Positions 34,380 to 43,540 of a stretch of DNA of 44,017 nucleotides are shown here, piece by piece. A program made the translations under genes and the position numbers. Source of the stretch: Planctomycetota bacterium (GTDB lineage Bacteria; Planctomycetota; Brocadiia; JAADGH01); assembly GCA_013152475.1 (NCBI GenBank), contig JAADGH010000126.1, positions 13,269 to 57,285 of the forward strand, in the 5' to 3' direction. Position 1 is the first letter of the stretch. Each line of letters starts with the position of its first letter. The notes under the pieces are model-generated. The model saw only the letters and a list, made by a program, of their open reading frames with translations, was not told the origin of the DNA and searched no databases.

Positions 34380-34748
34380 CTACACCACCTCGGTGGCAAG
34401 AGAGATGATCTTCATAAAGTTCTTCTCGCGAAGTTCGCGCGCCACTGCCCCGAAGATGCGGGTCCCGCGCGGGTTCATGTCGGTGTCAATGATCACCATG
34501 GCGTTGCGGTCGAATTTCACATACGAGCCGTCCCGCCGTCTGACATTCTGCTTGGTTCGGACAATGACCCCGCGGACCATCTCTCCTTTCTTCACCTCGC
34601 CGCCCGGCATTGCCTTCTTGATCGACGCCACGATTACATCGCCGATCGTCGCATACCGCCTGCGCGTGCCACCCAACACGTTGATACACTGGGCCACCTT
34701 CGCCCCTGTATTATCGGCCACGTCAAGCCTGGTCTGGACCTGAATCAC
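34380..34748 (-). CDS. rplN: 50S ribosomal protein L14
   Basis: 122 residues from GTG at 34748 ('[17 protein letters not shown]...'), preceded by GGAGGAG. The open frame reaches further upstream, but only this start gives the family's normal N-terminus. The gene begins 26 bases inside the rpsQ coding region in another frame. It forms an intersubunit bridge. Confidence 0.96.
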   Translation of the reverse strand: MIQVQTRLDVADNTGAKVAQCINVLGGTRRRYATIGDVIVASIKKAMPGGEVKKGEMVRGVIVRTKQNVRRRDGSYVKFDRNAMVIIDTDMNPRGTRIFGAVARELREKNFMKIISLATEVV

Positions 34749-35130
34749 CACTCTCCTCCGTTTCAGGAGCCGAACTCTCGTCTTCTCTCGCTGGGGCGTC
34801 GGCAGATGCCCCTTGGGGATGTCGCTCCGCACCCTCTTCTTCCGGGGCCAGTTCGTCTTTGATCTCGATCACCCCCCCGACCTTTCGTACAATCCCCATG
34901 AGCCGCCAGCACTTCGTCTTGCTCATAGGCCGCGCCTCGACGATCTCCACCCAATCCCCCATCGCGGCCTCGTTCTTCTCGTCGTGGGCCTTGTGTTTCC
35001 TCCTCAAACGGAGGGTCTTTTCATACTTGGGATGGCGAACAATGCGCTCCACCTCAACCACAATGGACTTGTCCATCTTGTCACTCACCACCACCCCCGT
35101 GGCTCTTCTTCTTCGGCCTCGCTCCTTCAT
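34723..35130 (-). CDS. rpsQ: 30S ribosomal protein S17 with acidic C-terminal tail
   Basis: 135 residues. The OB fold is complete by about residue 90 ('[20 protein letters not shown]...[17 protein letters not shown]'). A tail of about 45 residues rich in Glu, Asp, Ser and Ala follows ('[15 protein letters not shown]') that normal S17 (about 85 residues) lacks. The tail runs 26 bases over the rplN start. S17 is a primary 16S-binding protein. Confidence 0.95.
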   Translation of the reverse strand: MKERGRRRRATGVVVSDKMDKSIVVEVERIVRHPKYEKTLRLRRKHKAHDEKNEAAMGDWVEIVEARPMSKTKCWRLMGIVRKVGGVIEIKDELAPEEEGAERHPQGASADAPAREDESSAPETEESGDSGPDQA

Positions 35131-35351
35131 TGATCACTCCCCCGCGCCTGCGGAGCGCCGGCCGCCATCTCTCGCTCTTTCAGGAGGGTCAGGATGCGCG
35201 CGATCGTCCGTTTTGCCTTGGTGAACTGAGCCGGGTTCTCCAACTGACCAACCGTCTGCTGGTGGCGCAGGTTGTACAGCTCCTTTCGGCTGTTCTGCAG
35301 CTCCTCCTGCAGCTCCTCGATGGACATTGCTCGAAGTTCGCCTGCTTTCAC
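35127..35351 (-). CDS. rpmC: 50S ribosomal protein L29
   Basis: 74 residues, two helices ('[20 protein letters not shown]', '[20 protein letters not shown]'). GTG start overlaps the rplP stop (GTGA) and its own stop overlaps rpsQ by 4 bases. It lies at the exit tunnel, near the binding sites of trigger factor and SRP. Confidence 0.97.
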   Translation of the reverse strand: MKAGELRAMSIEELQEELQNSRKELYNLRHQQTVGQLENPAQFTKAKRTIARILTLLKEREMAAGAPQARGSDQ

Positions 35352-35767
35352 GCTGTGTGTCTCCTCTGTAGAAACCTCACTCTCATCGGCATCTTATGGG
35401 CCACACGCGCCAGCGCCTGCCGGGCCGTGTCCTCCGATACGCCACCGATCTCATACAGTACCCGCCCGGGTTTGACCGGCATGACCCAGCTCGTCACTTC
35501 GCCCTTCCCCTTGCCCATCCGCGTCTCGGCAGGCCGGCTCGAAACGGGCTTGTCCGGGAACGCCCGTATCCAGAGCTTCCCTTCCCGGCCCATAAAGTGC
35601 ACCGCGGCGACTCGCCCCGCCTCGATCTGGCGCGCCGTTAGCCACCCGGCATCCACGGCCTGCAGCCCGTACTCACCAAACTGGACCGCCGTCCCCCGAC
35701 TGTCAGTCCCCTTGATGCGGCCCCTCTGGGCCTTCCTGTACTTTATCCTTTTCGGCATCAACGGCAT
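35348..35767 (-). CDS. rplP: 50S ribosomal protein L16
   Basis: 139 residues starting 'MPLMPKRIKYRKAQRGR', close to the family's 'MLMPKR' start, with AAGGAG ten bases upstream. 'RVLYEIGGVSEDTARQAL' and 'MGKGKGEVTSWV' are typical. It helps position A-site tRNA. Its first 65 bases lie inside the end of rpsC in another frame. Confidence 0.97.
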   Translation of the reverse strand: MPLMPKRIKYRKAQRGRIKGTDSRGTAVQFGEYGLQAVDAGWLTARQIEAGRVAAVHFMGREGKLWIRAFPDKPVSSRPAETRMGKGKGEVTSWVMPVKPGRVLYEIGGVSEDTARQALARVAHKMPMRVRFLQRRHTA

Positions 35768-36536
35768 GGTTCACCGTCTCCTTCGTCTCTTTGCTGGGCG
35801 TCGCCGCCGGTTTTTCTGCTGCGGATTGCAGCCTCGGCGCACCAGGCACCTCCACCGCCGCTGCGGCTTCCCTCGCCGCACGCTGTTTCAGGTCAAACGC
35901 GGTCACCCCTTCCTCGATTTTTCCTTTGTAGACCCAGACCTTCACGCCGATCTGCCCATAGGTCGTCCGGGCCTCGGTAAACCCATAACTAATCTTCCCC
36001 CTCAGCGTCTGGAGAGGGATGCTCCCCATAATGCACTTCTCCGTTCGCGACATCTCCGCCCCTCCCAGGCGACCGGAGATCTGGATCTTCACCCCCAGGG
36101 CCCCCATATTCATGGGCGCCTCGGCCGCACGCTTCATGGTCCGCCGGAACGACTGTCGGCGCTCCAGTTGCTCGGCCACGCCCTCCGCCACGAGCTGGGC
36201 CTCAAGCTCCGGCTGTTCGACCTCGCGAACCTCCAGCCGAACCGCCCTCCCGATCAATGTCTCCAGCTCCGACTGCAGCCGGTCGGCCTCGTTGCCCTTG
36301 CGCCCGATGATAATTCCCGGCCGTGCGGTGTAGAGAATGACAACTACTTCTTCGCGCGTTCGTTCTATCTCGATCTTCGGTATGCCCGCGTAATGGTAAT
36401 TCGCCTTGATGTGCTTGCGGATCTTCTGGTCCTCCACCAGAAGCGTGCCGAAGTTCTTCTTGTCGCAATACCATCGAGACCGCCAGTCTTCGGTGATCCC
36501 GATTCGTATTCCTATTGGACAGACCTTATGACCCAT
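35703..36536 (-). CDS. rpsC: 30S ribosomal protein S3 with extended C-terminus
   Basis: 277 residues against about 210-240 in most bacteria. The KH domain ('RPGIIIGRKGNEADRLQSEL') and the S3 C-terminal domain ('MGALGVKIQISGRLGGAEMSR') are normal up to about residue 210. A tail rich in Ala, Glu, Lys and Pro follows, overlapping the rplP start by 65 bases. S3 lines the mRNA entry site and has helicase activity in E. coli. Confidence 0.96.
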   Translation of the reverse strand: MGHKVCPIGIRIGITEDWRSRWYCDKKNFGTLLVEDQKIRKHIKANYHYAGIPKIEIERTREEVVVILYTARPGIIIGRKGNEADRLQSELETLIGRAVRLEVREVEQPELEAQLVAEGVAEQLERRQSFRRTMKRAAEAPMNMGALGVKIQISGRLGGAEMSRTEKCIMGSIPLQTLRGKISYGFTEARTTYGQIGVKVWVYKGKIEEGVTAFDLKQRAAREAAAAVEVPGAPRLQSAAEKPAATPSKETKETVNHAVDAEKDKVQEGPEGPHQGD

Positions 36537-36539
36537 AAA

Positions 36540-36935
36540 CTATCCTTTCGCTGTCTTTTCCGTGGACTTCGGTTTCTTCCTGCTCTCCTCTGCACGCGCC
36601 ATTTCTTCTGGCGTGCAGAGCTCCACGGTAATATGGCTCGTCCGGTGAATCAGCGGCGTGGCCATCCCGCGCGCCCGGGGGAGCCGTCCGGAATGGGACG
36701 GCCCGTCGTCGGCCTTGGCTGTAAACACAATGAGCGAGTCCACATCGGCGCCCGCCTCGTCCGCCGCCGCCATTGCCGCCCGCACCACCTTCCGGACCAT
36801 GGGCGCGGCCCGCTTCTGCGTGAACTTCAGGATGTCCAGCGCCTCGTTGATGTCCTTCCGCCGAATCAAATCAACCACGTATCTGGCCTTTCGGGCCGAG
36901 ATCGGCGCGAAACGATGTGCCGCCTGAAAGGGCAT
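36540..36935 (-). CDS. rplV: 50S ribosomal protein L22
   Basis: 131 residues. 'APISARKARYVVDLIRRKDI' starts near residue 10 and the long beta hairpin reaching into the exit tunnel includes 'GRLPRARGMATPLIHRTSHI'. A short charged C-terminal tail ('ESRKKPKSTEKTAKG') is present. The rpsC start is 3 bases after its stop. Confidence 0.97.
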   Translation of the reverse strand: MPFQAAHRFAPISARKARYVVDLIRRKDINEALDILKFTQKRAAPMVRKVVRAAMAAADEAGADVDSLIVFTAKADDGPSHSGRLPRARGMATPLIHRTSHITVELCTPEEMARAEESRKKPKSTEKTAKG

Positions 36936-36941
36936 GATCCT

Positions 36942-37211
36942 TTACACTCCTTTTGCGCTGCTATGTCCCCGGAACGTTCGCGTGAGCGCGAACTCCCCGA
37001 GTTTGTGGCCCACCATATCTTCCGTAATGAAGACGCTGATAAAATGCCTGCCGTTGTGTACATCGAACGTGTGCGACACGAACTCCGGAACGATCGTGCA
37101 CCGGCGCGCCCACGTCCGGATCGGGCCCTTGTCGCCGGACTCCTTCTGCCTCATGACCTTGCGCATGAGCTTTTCGTCTACGTATGGCCCCTTTTTGACA
37201 GATCGTCCCAT
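36942..37211 (-). CDS. rpsS: 30S ribosomal protein S19
   Basis: 89 residues, '[19 protein letters not shown]' and '[20 protein letters not shown]' typical. It sits in the 30S head beside S13. The gap to rplV is only 6 bases. Confidence 0.97.
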   Translation of the reverse strand: MGRSVKKGPYVDEKLMRKVMRQKESGDKGPIRTWARRCTIVPEFVSHTFDVHNGRHFISVFITEDMVGHKLGEFALTRTFRGHSSAKGV

Positions 37212-37238
37212 TCTTTCTCCTCAGAAGCTGTGCGCCTG

Positions 37239-38072
37239 TTACTTTCTCTTCGACCTTCTCCGCACAATCAGCTTGTTGCTGGCCGCGTGCTTGTTCCGCG
37301 TGCGCCCACCCTTGGCGACCTTTCCGGTGGGCGAGCACGGATGGCGGCCGCCGGCGCTTCGCCCCTCGCCCCCGCCCATCGGGTGGGCAACCGGGTTCTG
37401 CGCAGTGCCACGAACGTGCGGCCTTCGCCCTTTCCACCGCACGCGTCCTGCCTTGCCCAAGCGTATGTTCTGGTGGTCCAGATTCCCAACCTGGCCGATC
37501 GTCGCGCGGCACCGGGAAAGCACCCGGCGCAGTTCGCCCGACGGCATCTGCAACAGGGCGTATCTGCCCTCGCGCGCCGCGAGCTGGATGCTTGCGCCGG
37601 CGCTCCGCGCGAGCTGCCCGCCCTTGCCCGGAGTGAGCTCCACATTGTGGACCATCATACCGAGGGGAATGTTTTCCAGTGGCAGGCAGTTTCCCGCCAC
37701 AGGCTCGGCGTTCGGCCCGGACATGATCTCCTGCCCCACCTTGAGTTTGTCCGGGGCCAGGATATATCGCTTTTCTCCGTCCTTGTAGGTCACCAGCCCG
37801 ATCAGCGCGGAACGGTTCGGATCGTATTCAATCTCGCGGACAACGCCCGGGACGCCGTCCTTGTCCCGCTTGAAGTCGATGGTGCGGTACTTGCGCCGGC
37901 TCCCTCCCCCTCGGAAACGGACCGTGGTTCGCCCTTGAAAGTTTCTGCCGCCTTTTTTCTTGAGCGGGCGAAGCAGGCTCTTTTCCGGGTCCTTCCGAGT
38001 GACCTCCGAGTAGTCGAGTACGGAGGCCTGGCGTCTGCCCGGGCTTGTCGGTTTGTATTGTTTGATCGGCAT
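37239..38072 (-). CDS. rplB: 50S ribosomal protein L2
   Basis: 277 residues from ATG at 38072 (GTG at 38075 also possible). It belongs to the peptidyl-transferase centre. The N-terminus '[20 protein letters not shown]' and the end '[11 protein letters not shown]' are typical. The loop that normally reads DHPHGGGEGR is '[17 protein letters not shown]' here. The functional histidine (His230) is kept, while the neighbouring Asp and second His are Ala and Met. Confidence 0.97.
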   Translation of the reverse strand: MPIKQYKPTSPGRRQASVLDYSEVTRKDPEKSLLRPLKKKGGRNFQGRTTVRFRGGGSRRKYRTIDFKRDKDGVPGVVREIEYDPNRSALIGLVTYKDGEKRYILAPDKLKVGQEIMSGPNAEPVAGNCLPLENIPLGMMVHNVELTPGKGGQLARSAGASIQLAAREGRYALLQMPSGELRRVLSRCRATIGQVGNLDHQNIRLGKAGRVRWKGRRPHVRGTAQNPVAHPMGGGEGRSAGGRHPCSPTGKVAKGGRTRNKHAASNKLIVRRRSKRK

Positions 38073-38097
38073 CACTACTCCAGTCCGCTTCGCGCGC

Positions 38098-38388
38098 TTA
38101 AATGAGATCGATCAGGTCGCCTTCCACCAGGGTAACAGCCGCCCGCTTCCAGTCGGCCCGATGGATACGCTTGGAGCGCCAGCGTTTCGTCTTGCCGTGC
38201 CGCCACATGGTTCGCACGCCGCTCACTTTCACTCCGTACAGTTCCTCAATCGCCTTGCGGATGTCGCCCTTGTTGGCCCGGCGGTCCACCTCAAAGAAAT
38301 AGACTCGTTCCTTGACGTCCGCCCCCTCGGACATCTCCACTGCCTTCTCCGTGACCAACGGCCGTTTAATGACTTCATGCGCCAACAT
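38098..38388 (-). CDS. rplW: 50S ribosomal protein L23
   Basis: 96 residues with '[14 protein letters not shown]' near the start, '[20 protein letters not shown]' and a basic loop. It docks trigger factor and SRP at the exit tunnel. It overlaps rplD by 14 bases. Confidence 0.96.
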   Translation of the reverse strand: MLAHEVIKRPLVTEKAVEMSEGADVKERVYFFEVDRRANKGDIRKAIEELYGVKVSGVRTMWRHGKTKRWRSKRIHRADWKRAAVTLVEGDLIDLI

Positions 38389-39010
38389 GTTCAGTGGTTC
38401 CCAATATCTTGTTCATCGCATCCTTAGTGACGACAAGGCATCTCGGCTTCAGGATCACATAGGCGTTCAGATCCGATGCCGGGCACACCTCCACACCCGC
38501 GATATTCCTTGCCGATTTCCAGACCATAGCATTGGGCTCCGGAATCACAACCAGGCAACTGCCAGTCACGCCGACTGCCCTGAGGAGCCGGGCCATGGTT
38601 TTGGTCTTCGGCTCGCTCATCTCGATGCGGTCGACCAGGATCACCTGGCCGTCCTCCAGTCTGCCAAGCAGCGCGGACCGCATGGCCACCTGTCTGGCTC
38701 GTTTCGGTATGGCGTAGGAATAATCCCGCGGCCTCGGCCCGTGAGCCGCCCCGCCGCCGCGCCATGGGGGCGAACCTCGAAACCCAGCGCGGGCGTATCC
38801 CGTGCCCTTCTGACGATAAGGCTTCTTCTTTCCGTAGTGGGTCTCGCCCCGGCTCTTCGCCTTCGCGGTCCCCTGTCTCCGGTTGGCCTCGTACATAATG
38901 ACCGCATCCCGGAGGAGTCGCTTGTGGACCCGCCCGCCGAGCTGTCCTTCGTCTATGCTCATCTTTTCCTGTTCTTTGCCCTCGGCATCGAGGACAGGGA
39001 CTTCTATCAT
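38375..39010 (-). CDS. rplD: 50S ribosomal protein L4
   Basis: 211 residues from ATG at 39010 ('MIEVPVLDAEGKEQEKMSI'), with 'KKPYRQKGTGYARAGFRGSP' marking the tunnel loop. The open frame extends upstream into the gap and rpsJ but this is not conserved. L4 starts only 16 bases after the rpsJ stop, where rplC is expected in between. In some bacteria L4 represses the S10 operon. Confidence 0.96.
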   Translation of the reverse strand: MIEVPVLDAEGKEQEKMSIDEGQLGGRVHKRLLRDAVIMYEANRRQGTAKAKSRGETHYGKKKPYRQKGTGYARAGFRGSPPWRGGGAAHGPRPRDYSYAIPKRARQVAMRSALLGRLEDGQVILVDRIEMSEPKTKTMARLLRAVGVTGSCLVVIPEPNAMVWKSARNIAGVEVCPASDLNAYVILKPRCLVVTKDAMNKILGTTEHVGA

Positions 39011-39026
39011 CTCCCGCAACCTTTCC

Positions 39027-39332
39027 TTAGGCTTTGATCTTAATATCCACTCCAGCCGGCATATTGAGTTTGCCAAGTGCGTCGATCGTCTTCGCCGTGG
39101 GTTCGTGGATGTCGATCAACCTCTTGTGGGTACGGATCTCAAATTGCTCTCGCGATTTTTTGTCGATGTGAGGCGACCTGAGAACCGTATACCTCTCGAT
39201 CCGCGTTGGGAGAGGGATCGGGCCTCGGACTTTGGCGCCTGTACGCTTGGCGGTATCAACGATCTCCACCGCCGCGACGTCAAGCGCCCGGTGATCGTAG
39301 GCCTCCATCCGTATGCGGATGTGCTGATCCAT
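39027..39332 (-). CDS. rpsJ: 30S ribosomal protein S10
   Basis: 101 residues, '[17 protein letters not shown]', '[20 protein letters not shown]' and '[13 protein letters not shown]' typical. It also serves as NusE in antitermination. It lies 32 bases after tuf, the standard str-to-S10 junction. Confidence 0.98.
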   Translation of the reverse strand: MDQHIRIRMEAYDHRALDVAAVEIVDTAKRTGAKVRGPIPLPTRIERYTVLRSPHIDKKSREQFEIRTHKRLIDIHEPTAKTIDALGKLNMPAGVDIKIKA

Positions 39333-39364
39333 AACCGGAGATCATTCCTCCTTTGTGCTCAGTC

Positions 39365-40570
39365 CTATTCGAGAATCTTCGTCACCACACCGGCGCCGAC
39401 CGTCTTGCCACCTTCGCGGATAGCAAACCGGAGCTGTTCCTCCATGGCGATGGGGGTGATCAAGGCGCCCTTGATCGTCACGTTGTCGCCGGGCATGACC
39501 ATCTCCGTTCCTTCGGGCAGTGTGACATCTCCCGTCACGTCTGTTGTGCGAAAGTAGAACTGCGGCCGGTAGCCCGTGAAGAACGGGGTATGGCGGCCGC
39601 CTTCTTCCTTCGTCAGCACGTACACCTCCGCCTCGAATTTCGTGTGCGGCGTGATGCTCCCCGGCGCGGCGAGCACCTGGCCGCGCTCCAGGTCCTCTTT
39701 CTTGAGGCCGCGCACAAGCACGCCGATGTTGTCGCCCGCCATGCCCTCATCGAGGGTCTTGTTGAACATCTCCACCCCCGTGGCCACGGTTTTCAGGGTT
39801 TCTCGAATGCCAACGACCTCAATGTTGTCCCCCACGTGGATTGTGCCTCGGTCCACTCGGCCTGTGCCCACCGTGCCTCGCCCCTCAATACTGAACACGT
39901 CTTCGATCGGCATCAGGAACGGCTTGTCCACGTCACGGACAGGCTCGGGGATGTAGCTGTCGAGGGCCGCCAGCAGCTCGACGATGGGTTTGGTCGCCTC
40001 TTCATTGCTCGGGTCCTGCATGGCCGCAAGGGCGCTCCCGCGGATCATCGGGATGTCATCGCCAGGGAAGTCGTATTTGCTCAGGAGCTCCCGCACTTCG
40101 AGTTCCACCAGGTCGAGCAATTCGGCGTCATCGACGAGGTCCACCTTGTTCAGAAAAACCACCATCGCGGGCACGTTCACCTGGCGCGCCAGGAGGATGT
40201 GCTCGCGCGTCTGGGGCATGGGCCCGTCGTCGGCGCTCACCACCAGAATGGCGCCGTCCATCTGAGCGGCGCCGGTGATCATGTTCTTGATGTAGTCGGC
40301 GTGCCCCGGGCAGTCCACATGAGCGTAGTGGCGATTGTCCGTGGAGTATTCGACGTGGCTCACGGCGATGGTCAGGATTTTCGTTTCATCGCGTCGGCCC
40401 TGCGACTCGCTTGCCTTGGCGACCTCGTCGTAGGACTTGGCGTTTGCCAGGCCCTTGTCGGCCAGAACCATCGTGATGGCACTGGTCAGGGTGGTCTTGC
40501 CGTGATCGATGTGCCCGATCGTCCCCACGTTCACGTGCGGCTTCGTCCGCTCAAATTTCTCCTTTGCCAT
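39365..40570 (-). CDS. tuf: Elongation factor Tu with planctomycete-type switch I
   Basis: 401 residues. EF-Tu delivers aminoacyl-tRNA to the ribosome. G1 ('GHIDHGKTT', 19-27), G3 ('DCPGH', catalytic His90) and G4 ('NKVD') are intact. Switch I is changed: residues 53-70 read '[18 protein letters not shown]' where most bacteria have 'APEEKARGITINT'. The Mg-binding Thr (Thr67) is kept but the conserved Arg-Gly is Lys-Ile. Domains 2 and 3 are normal ('[13 protein letters not shown]', '[20 protein letters not shown]', ending '[10 protein letters not shown]'). Confidence 0.98.
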   Translation of the reverse strand: MAKEKFERTKPHVNVGTIGHIDHGKTTLTSAITMVLADKGLANAKSYDEVAKASESQGRRDETKILTIAVSHVEYSTDNRHYAHVDCPGHADYIKNMITGAAQMDGAILVVSADDGPMPQTREHILLARQVNVPAMVVFLNKVDLVDDAELLDLVELEVRELLSKYDFPGDDIPMIRGSALAAMQDPSNEEATKPIVELLAALDSYIPEPVRDVDKPFLMPIEDVFSIEGRGTVGTGRVDRGTIHVGDNIEVVGIRETLKTVATGVEMFNKTLDEGMAGDNIGVLVRGLKKEDLERGQVLAAPGSITPHTKFEAEVYVLTKEEGGRHTPFFTGYRPQFYFRTTDVTGDVTLPEGTEMVMPGDNVTIKGALITPIAMEEQLRFAIREGGKTVGAGVVTKILE

Positions 40571-40594
40571 TTCGCGCCTCCTGAGCTAAGAAAC

Positions 40595-42655
40595 TTACGC
40601 AACTATTTTATCGTAGATTTGCTTCGGCACTCCCCGGTACTCCCGCGGTTCCATCGTATACGTCGCGCGACCCTGGGTCAGCGATCGGATCGCCGTGGCA
40701 TATCCGAACATCTCGGCCAGGGGAGCCAAGGCGTGGATCACGCGCAGGCCGCCACGCTGGTCCATACGCCCGATCATCGCCCGCCGGCTGTTCAGATCGC
40801 CAATCACATCCCCCAGGCATTCCTCGGAAACGAGGACCTCAAGGGCCATGATCGGCTCCAGGAGATCCACTCCCACTTTCTCCACTGCGGCTCGCAGGGC
40901 CATCGAGCCGGCGGCGGCAAAGGCAATGTCCGAGGAGTCCACCGCGTGATACGAACCGTCGAGCAGCGTGATCCGCACGTTGACCAGAGGATACCCCGTA
41001 ACCACGCCCCCTCCAGCGGTGCTGCGAACGCCCGCCTCGACGGCGGGGATGAATTCCTTCGGAATCTCGCCGCCGACAACCTCGTTCACGAATTCCACCT
41101 GGCCCTCGCCCGCCAAAGGTTCCACCCGGAGGGTCACCACTGCGTAGTGGCCGCGCCCCCCGCTCTGCCGAATGAACCGCCCCTCGGCCTCCGCCGCGCC
41201 CACCACCGTCTCCTTGTAAGCCACCTTTGGCTTGCCCACGTTGGCATCTATATTGAACTCCCGGAGCATGCGATGCTTCAGCACCTCCAGATGAAGCTCG
41301 CCCATCCCGGAAATGATCAACTGGCCGGTCTCCCGGTCCACCTTCTTCGTGAACGTAGGGTCTTCCTTCGCGAGCGTCTGCAGGACGTCATCGAGTCGCA
41401 CCTTGTCGTCTTGCGTTTTCGGTTCGAGCGCCATCGAGATAACCGTTTGGGGGAAGCTCATCCGCTCCAGGATGATCGGCTCGCGGCTGTCACAGAGCGT
41501 ATCGCCCGTGACGGTAAACTTCGGACCCACGACGACGCATATCTCGCCCGGACCGATCTCGTTCAGTTGCTCCCGCTTGTTCGCGTGCATCCGATACACC
41601 CGCGTAACGCTCTCTTTCTTGTCCTTGACCACGTTATAGACGCGTGTGTTCGCCTTCAAAACTCCCGAGTAAACGCGGAGAAATGTAAGCTCCCCGTGGC
41701 GGTCTGCGGCGATCTTGAAGGCCAACGCCGCTAAGGGCTCCTGCGCAGAGGGTTTGCGTTCGAGAATCTTCCCTTCCTCCTCCGGATCAACCCCCTTCAC
41801 TGCCGGCATATCCAACGGCGACGGAAGGTAGTGGCAGATGGCATTGAGCAGGGGCTGAACGCCCTTGTTTTTGAATGCCGCCCCGCACAAAACCGGGACG
41901 ATCCGCGCGCTGAGGGTTGCGGCCCGGATGCCGGCCCTCAGGTCATCCTCACCGATTTCCTGCCCTTCAATGTACCGCTCCATAAGGGCATCGTCGTTCT
42001 CGGCCACCGTTTCGAGCATATCTTCCCGCCGCTCCTCTGCGCCCCCCATCAGGGAGGCCGGGATGTCCTCCGGCGTGACCTGCGCGCCGTCGTCGCCACA
42101 GAAGTAGAGGGCGCGCATCCCAATCAGGTCAATGATTCCCTGAAAGTCCTGTCCGTCGCCGATGGGAAGCGTGAGCACCACGGGCGTCGCTCCCAGCCGA
42201 TCTCGGATATCCTCCACGGTTTGATCCAGGGAGGCGCCCACGCGGTCCATTTTGTTTACGAAGGCGAGTCGTGGCACAGCGTATTTGTCCGCCTGTCGCC
42301 ATACGGTCTCCGATTGGGCCTCTACACCTTCAACCCCGGAAAAAACCGCGACCGCGCCATCGAGCACGCGCAGGCTGCGCTCGACTTCGGCCGTGAAGTC
42401 CACGTGTCCCGGGGTGTCGATAATATTGATTTGTTTTCCCTTCCACATGCACGTCGTGGCAGCGGAGGTGATGGTGATGCCCCGCTCCTGTTCTTCCTCC
42501 ATCCAGTCCATGACTGTCGTGCCTTCGTGGACCTCGCCCATCTTATGGGCCTTGCCCGTGTAGTACAGAATCCTCTCCGTCACCGTCGTCTTGCCGGCGT
42601 CGATATGGGCAATAATCCCGATGTTTCGGATGTTTTCGATCGATCCAGATGCCAT
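40595..42655 (-). CDS. fusA: Elongation factor G
   Basis: 686 residues, the usual length. EF-G catalyses translocation and, with RRF, ribosome recycling. G1 'AHIDAGKTT', switch I '[13 protein letters not shown]', G3 'DTPGHVD' and G4 'NKMDR' are canonical. Domain IV carries '[11 protein letters not shown]' and '[11 protein letters not shown]'. In domain II the loop usually reading GLKDTTTGDTL is '[11 protein letters not shown]'. It lies 15 bases after rpsG and 24 bases before tuf. Confidence 0.98.
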   Translation of the reverse strand: MASGSIENIRNIGIIAHIDAGKTTVTERILYYTGKAHKMGEVHEGTTVMDWMEEEQERGITITSAATTCMWKGKQINIIDTPGHVDFTAEVERSLRVLDGAVAVFSGVEGVEAQSETVWRQADKYAVPRLAFVNKMDRVGASLDQTVEDIRDRLGATPVVLTLPIGDGQDFQGIIDLIGMRALYFCGDDGAQVTPEDIPASLMGGAEERREDMLETVAENDDALMERYIEGQEIGEDDLRAGIRAATLSARIVPVLCGAAFKNKGVQPLLNAICHYLPSPLDMPAVKGVDPEEEGKILERKPSAQEPLAALAFKIAADRHGELTFLRVYSGVLKANTRVYNVVKDKKESVTRVYRMHANKREQLNEIGPGEICVVVGPKFTVTGDTLCDSREPIILERMSFPQTVISMALEPKTQDDKVRLDDVLQTLAKEDPTFTKKVDRETGQLIISGMGELHLEVLKHRMLREFNIDANVGKPKVAYKETVVGAAEAEGRFIRQSGGRGHYAVVTLRVEPLAGEGQVEFVNEVVGGEIPKEFIPAVEAGVRSTAGGGVVTGYPLVNVRITLLDGSYHAVDSSDIAFAAAGSMALRAAVEKVGVDLLEPIMALEVLVSEECLGDVIGDLNSRRAMIGRMDQRGGLRVIHALAPLAEMFGYATAIRSLTQGRATYTMEPREYRGVPKQIYDKIVA

Positions 42656-42670
42656 ACCGAATAGGATTCC

Positions 42671-43147
42671 TTACCAGGCAAAGTGGGCAAAGGCTTTGTT
42701 GGCCTCGGCCATCCGATGTACGTTTTCTCTCTCCGTCATGGCGGCGCCTTCCTTCTTGTAGGCGTCCATGAACTCCCCGGCCAGGCAGACCGCCATGGGT
42801 TTGCCTTTTCTGCTCCGCGCGGCGCGCAGGATCCACCGAATCGCCAGCGCCAAGGCACGCTTCGGGTTCACTTCCTTCGGCACCTGATAGGTGGCGCCGC
42901 CGATGCGTTTCGATCGCACCTCAATCAGCGGTTTGCAGTTGTTGACCGCCGTCTCAAATACATCATAGGGCTCGACGTCGGGGAGCCGTTCTTCGATGAT
43001 ATCCATCGCTCGATAGAACGTCTTCTCCGCAATGCTTTTCTTGCCCTTTTTCATGATGCAATTGATGAATTTTGAGACCAGCGTTCGCTGGTAGCGGACG
43101 TCCGGCTTCAGATACGCCTCATCCATATTCTTAAATTTTCGCGACAT
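42671..43147 (-). CDS. rpsG: 30S ribosomal protein S7
   Basis: 158 residues with '[19 protein letters not shown]' and '[17 protein letters not shown]' typical. It organises the 30S head and in E. coli represses the str operon. Confidence 0.98.
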   Translation of the reverse strand: MSRKFKNMDEAYLKPDVRYQRTLVSKFINCIMKKGKKSIAEKTFYRAMDIIEERLPDVEPYDVFETAVNNCKPLIEVRSKRIGGATYQVPKEVNPKRALALAIRWILRAARSRKGKPMAVCLAGEFMDAYKKEGAAMTERENVHRMAEANKAFAHFAW

Positions 43148-43167
43148 GCGCTCTTGCCTTTCGAACT

Positions 43168-43539
43168 CTACTTCGGCGCTTTTGCGCCGTATTTGGATCG
43201 ACTTTGCCGCCGCGCATCCACCCCGGCGGAGTCCCTCGTGCCGCGTATGATGTGATACCGAACGCCCGGCAGATCGCGCACTCGGCCGCCCCGCACGAGT
43301 ACGATCGAGTGTTCCTGGAGGTTATGGCCCTCTCCGGGGATATAGGCCGTGATCTCGCGTCCATTGGAGAGCCGCACACGGGCGATCTTCCGCAGCGCCG
43401 AATTCGGCTTCTTTGGGGTCCGCGTAGCCACCTGGAGGCACACTCCCCGTTTCTGGGGGCACTGCTCCAGGTCGGGCCGCTTGCTCTTTTTCTTGATCTG
43501 CTTTCGGCCTTTTCGTATCAGTTGATTGATCGTCGGCAC
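43168..43539 (-). CDS. rpsL: 30S ribosomal protein S12
   Basis: 123 residues from GTG at 43539 with AGGAG six bases upstream ('[20 protein letters not shown]'). The open frame continues into rpoC but only this start is conserved. The decoding loop '[15 protein letters not shown]' has the lysine associated with streptomycin sensitivity. It starts one base after the rpoC stop. Confidence 0.97.
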   Translation of the reverse strand: MPTINQLIRKGRKQIKKKSKRPDLEQCPQKRGVCLQVATRTPKKPNSALRKIARVRLSNGREITAYIPGEGHNLQEHSIVLVRGGRVRDLPGVRYHIIRGTRDSAGVDARRQSRSKYGAKAPK

Positions 43540-43540
43540 T

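Noticed and set aside
35130..38105. A 991-codon open frame on the + strand
   Set aside because: It is exactly antisense to seven ribosomal protein genes (rpsQ start to rplB); the product is rich in Arg, Leu, Pro and His with no domain. It is a by-product of GC-rich codon use.
39353..41734. A 793-codon open frame on the + strand
   Set aside because: It is antisense to tuf and most of fusA and shows only mirror-codon composition.
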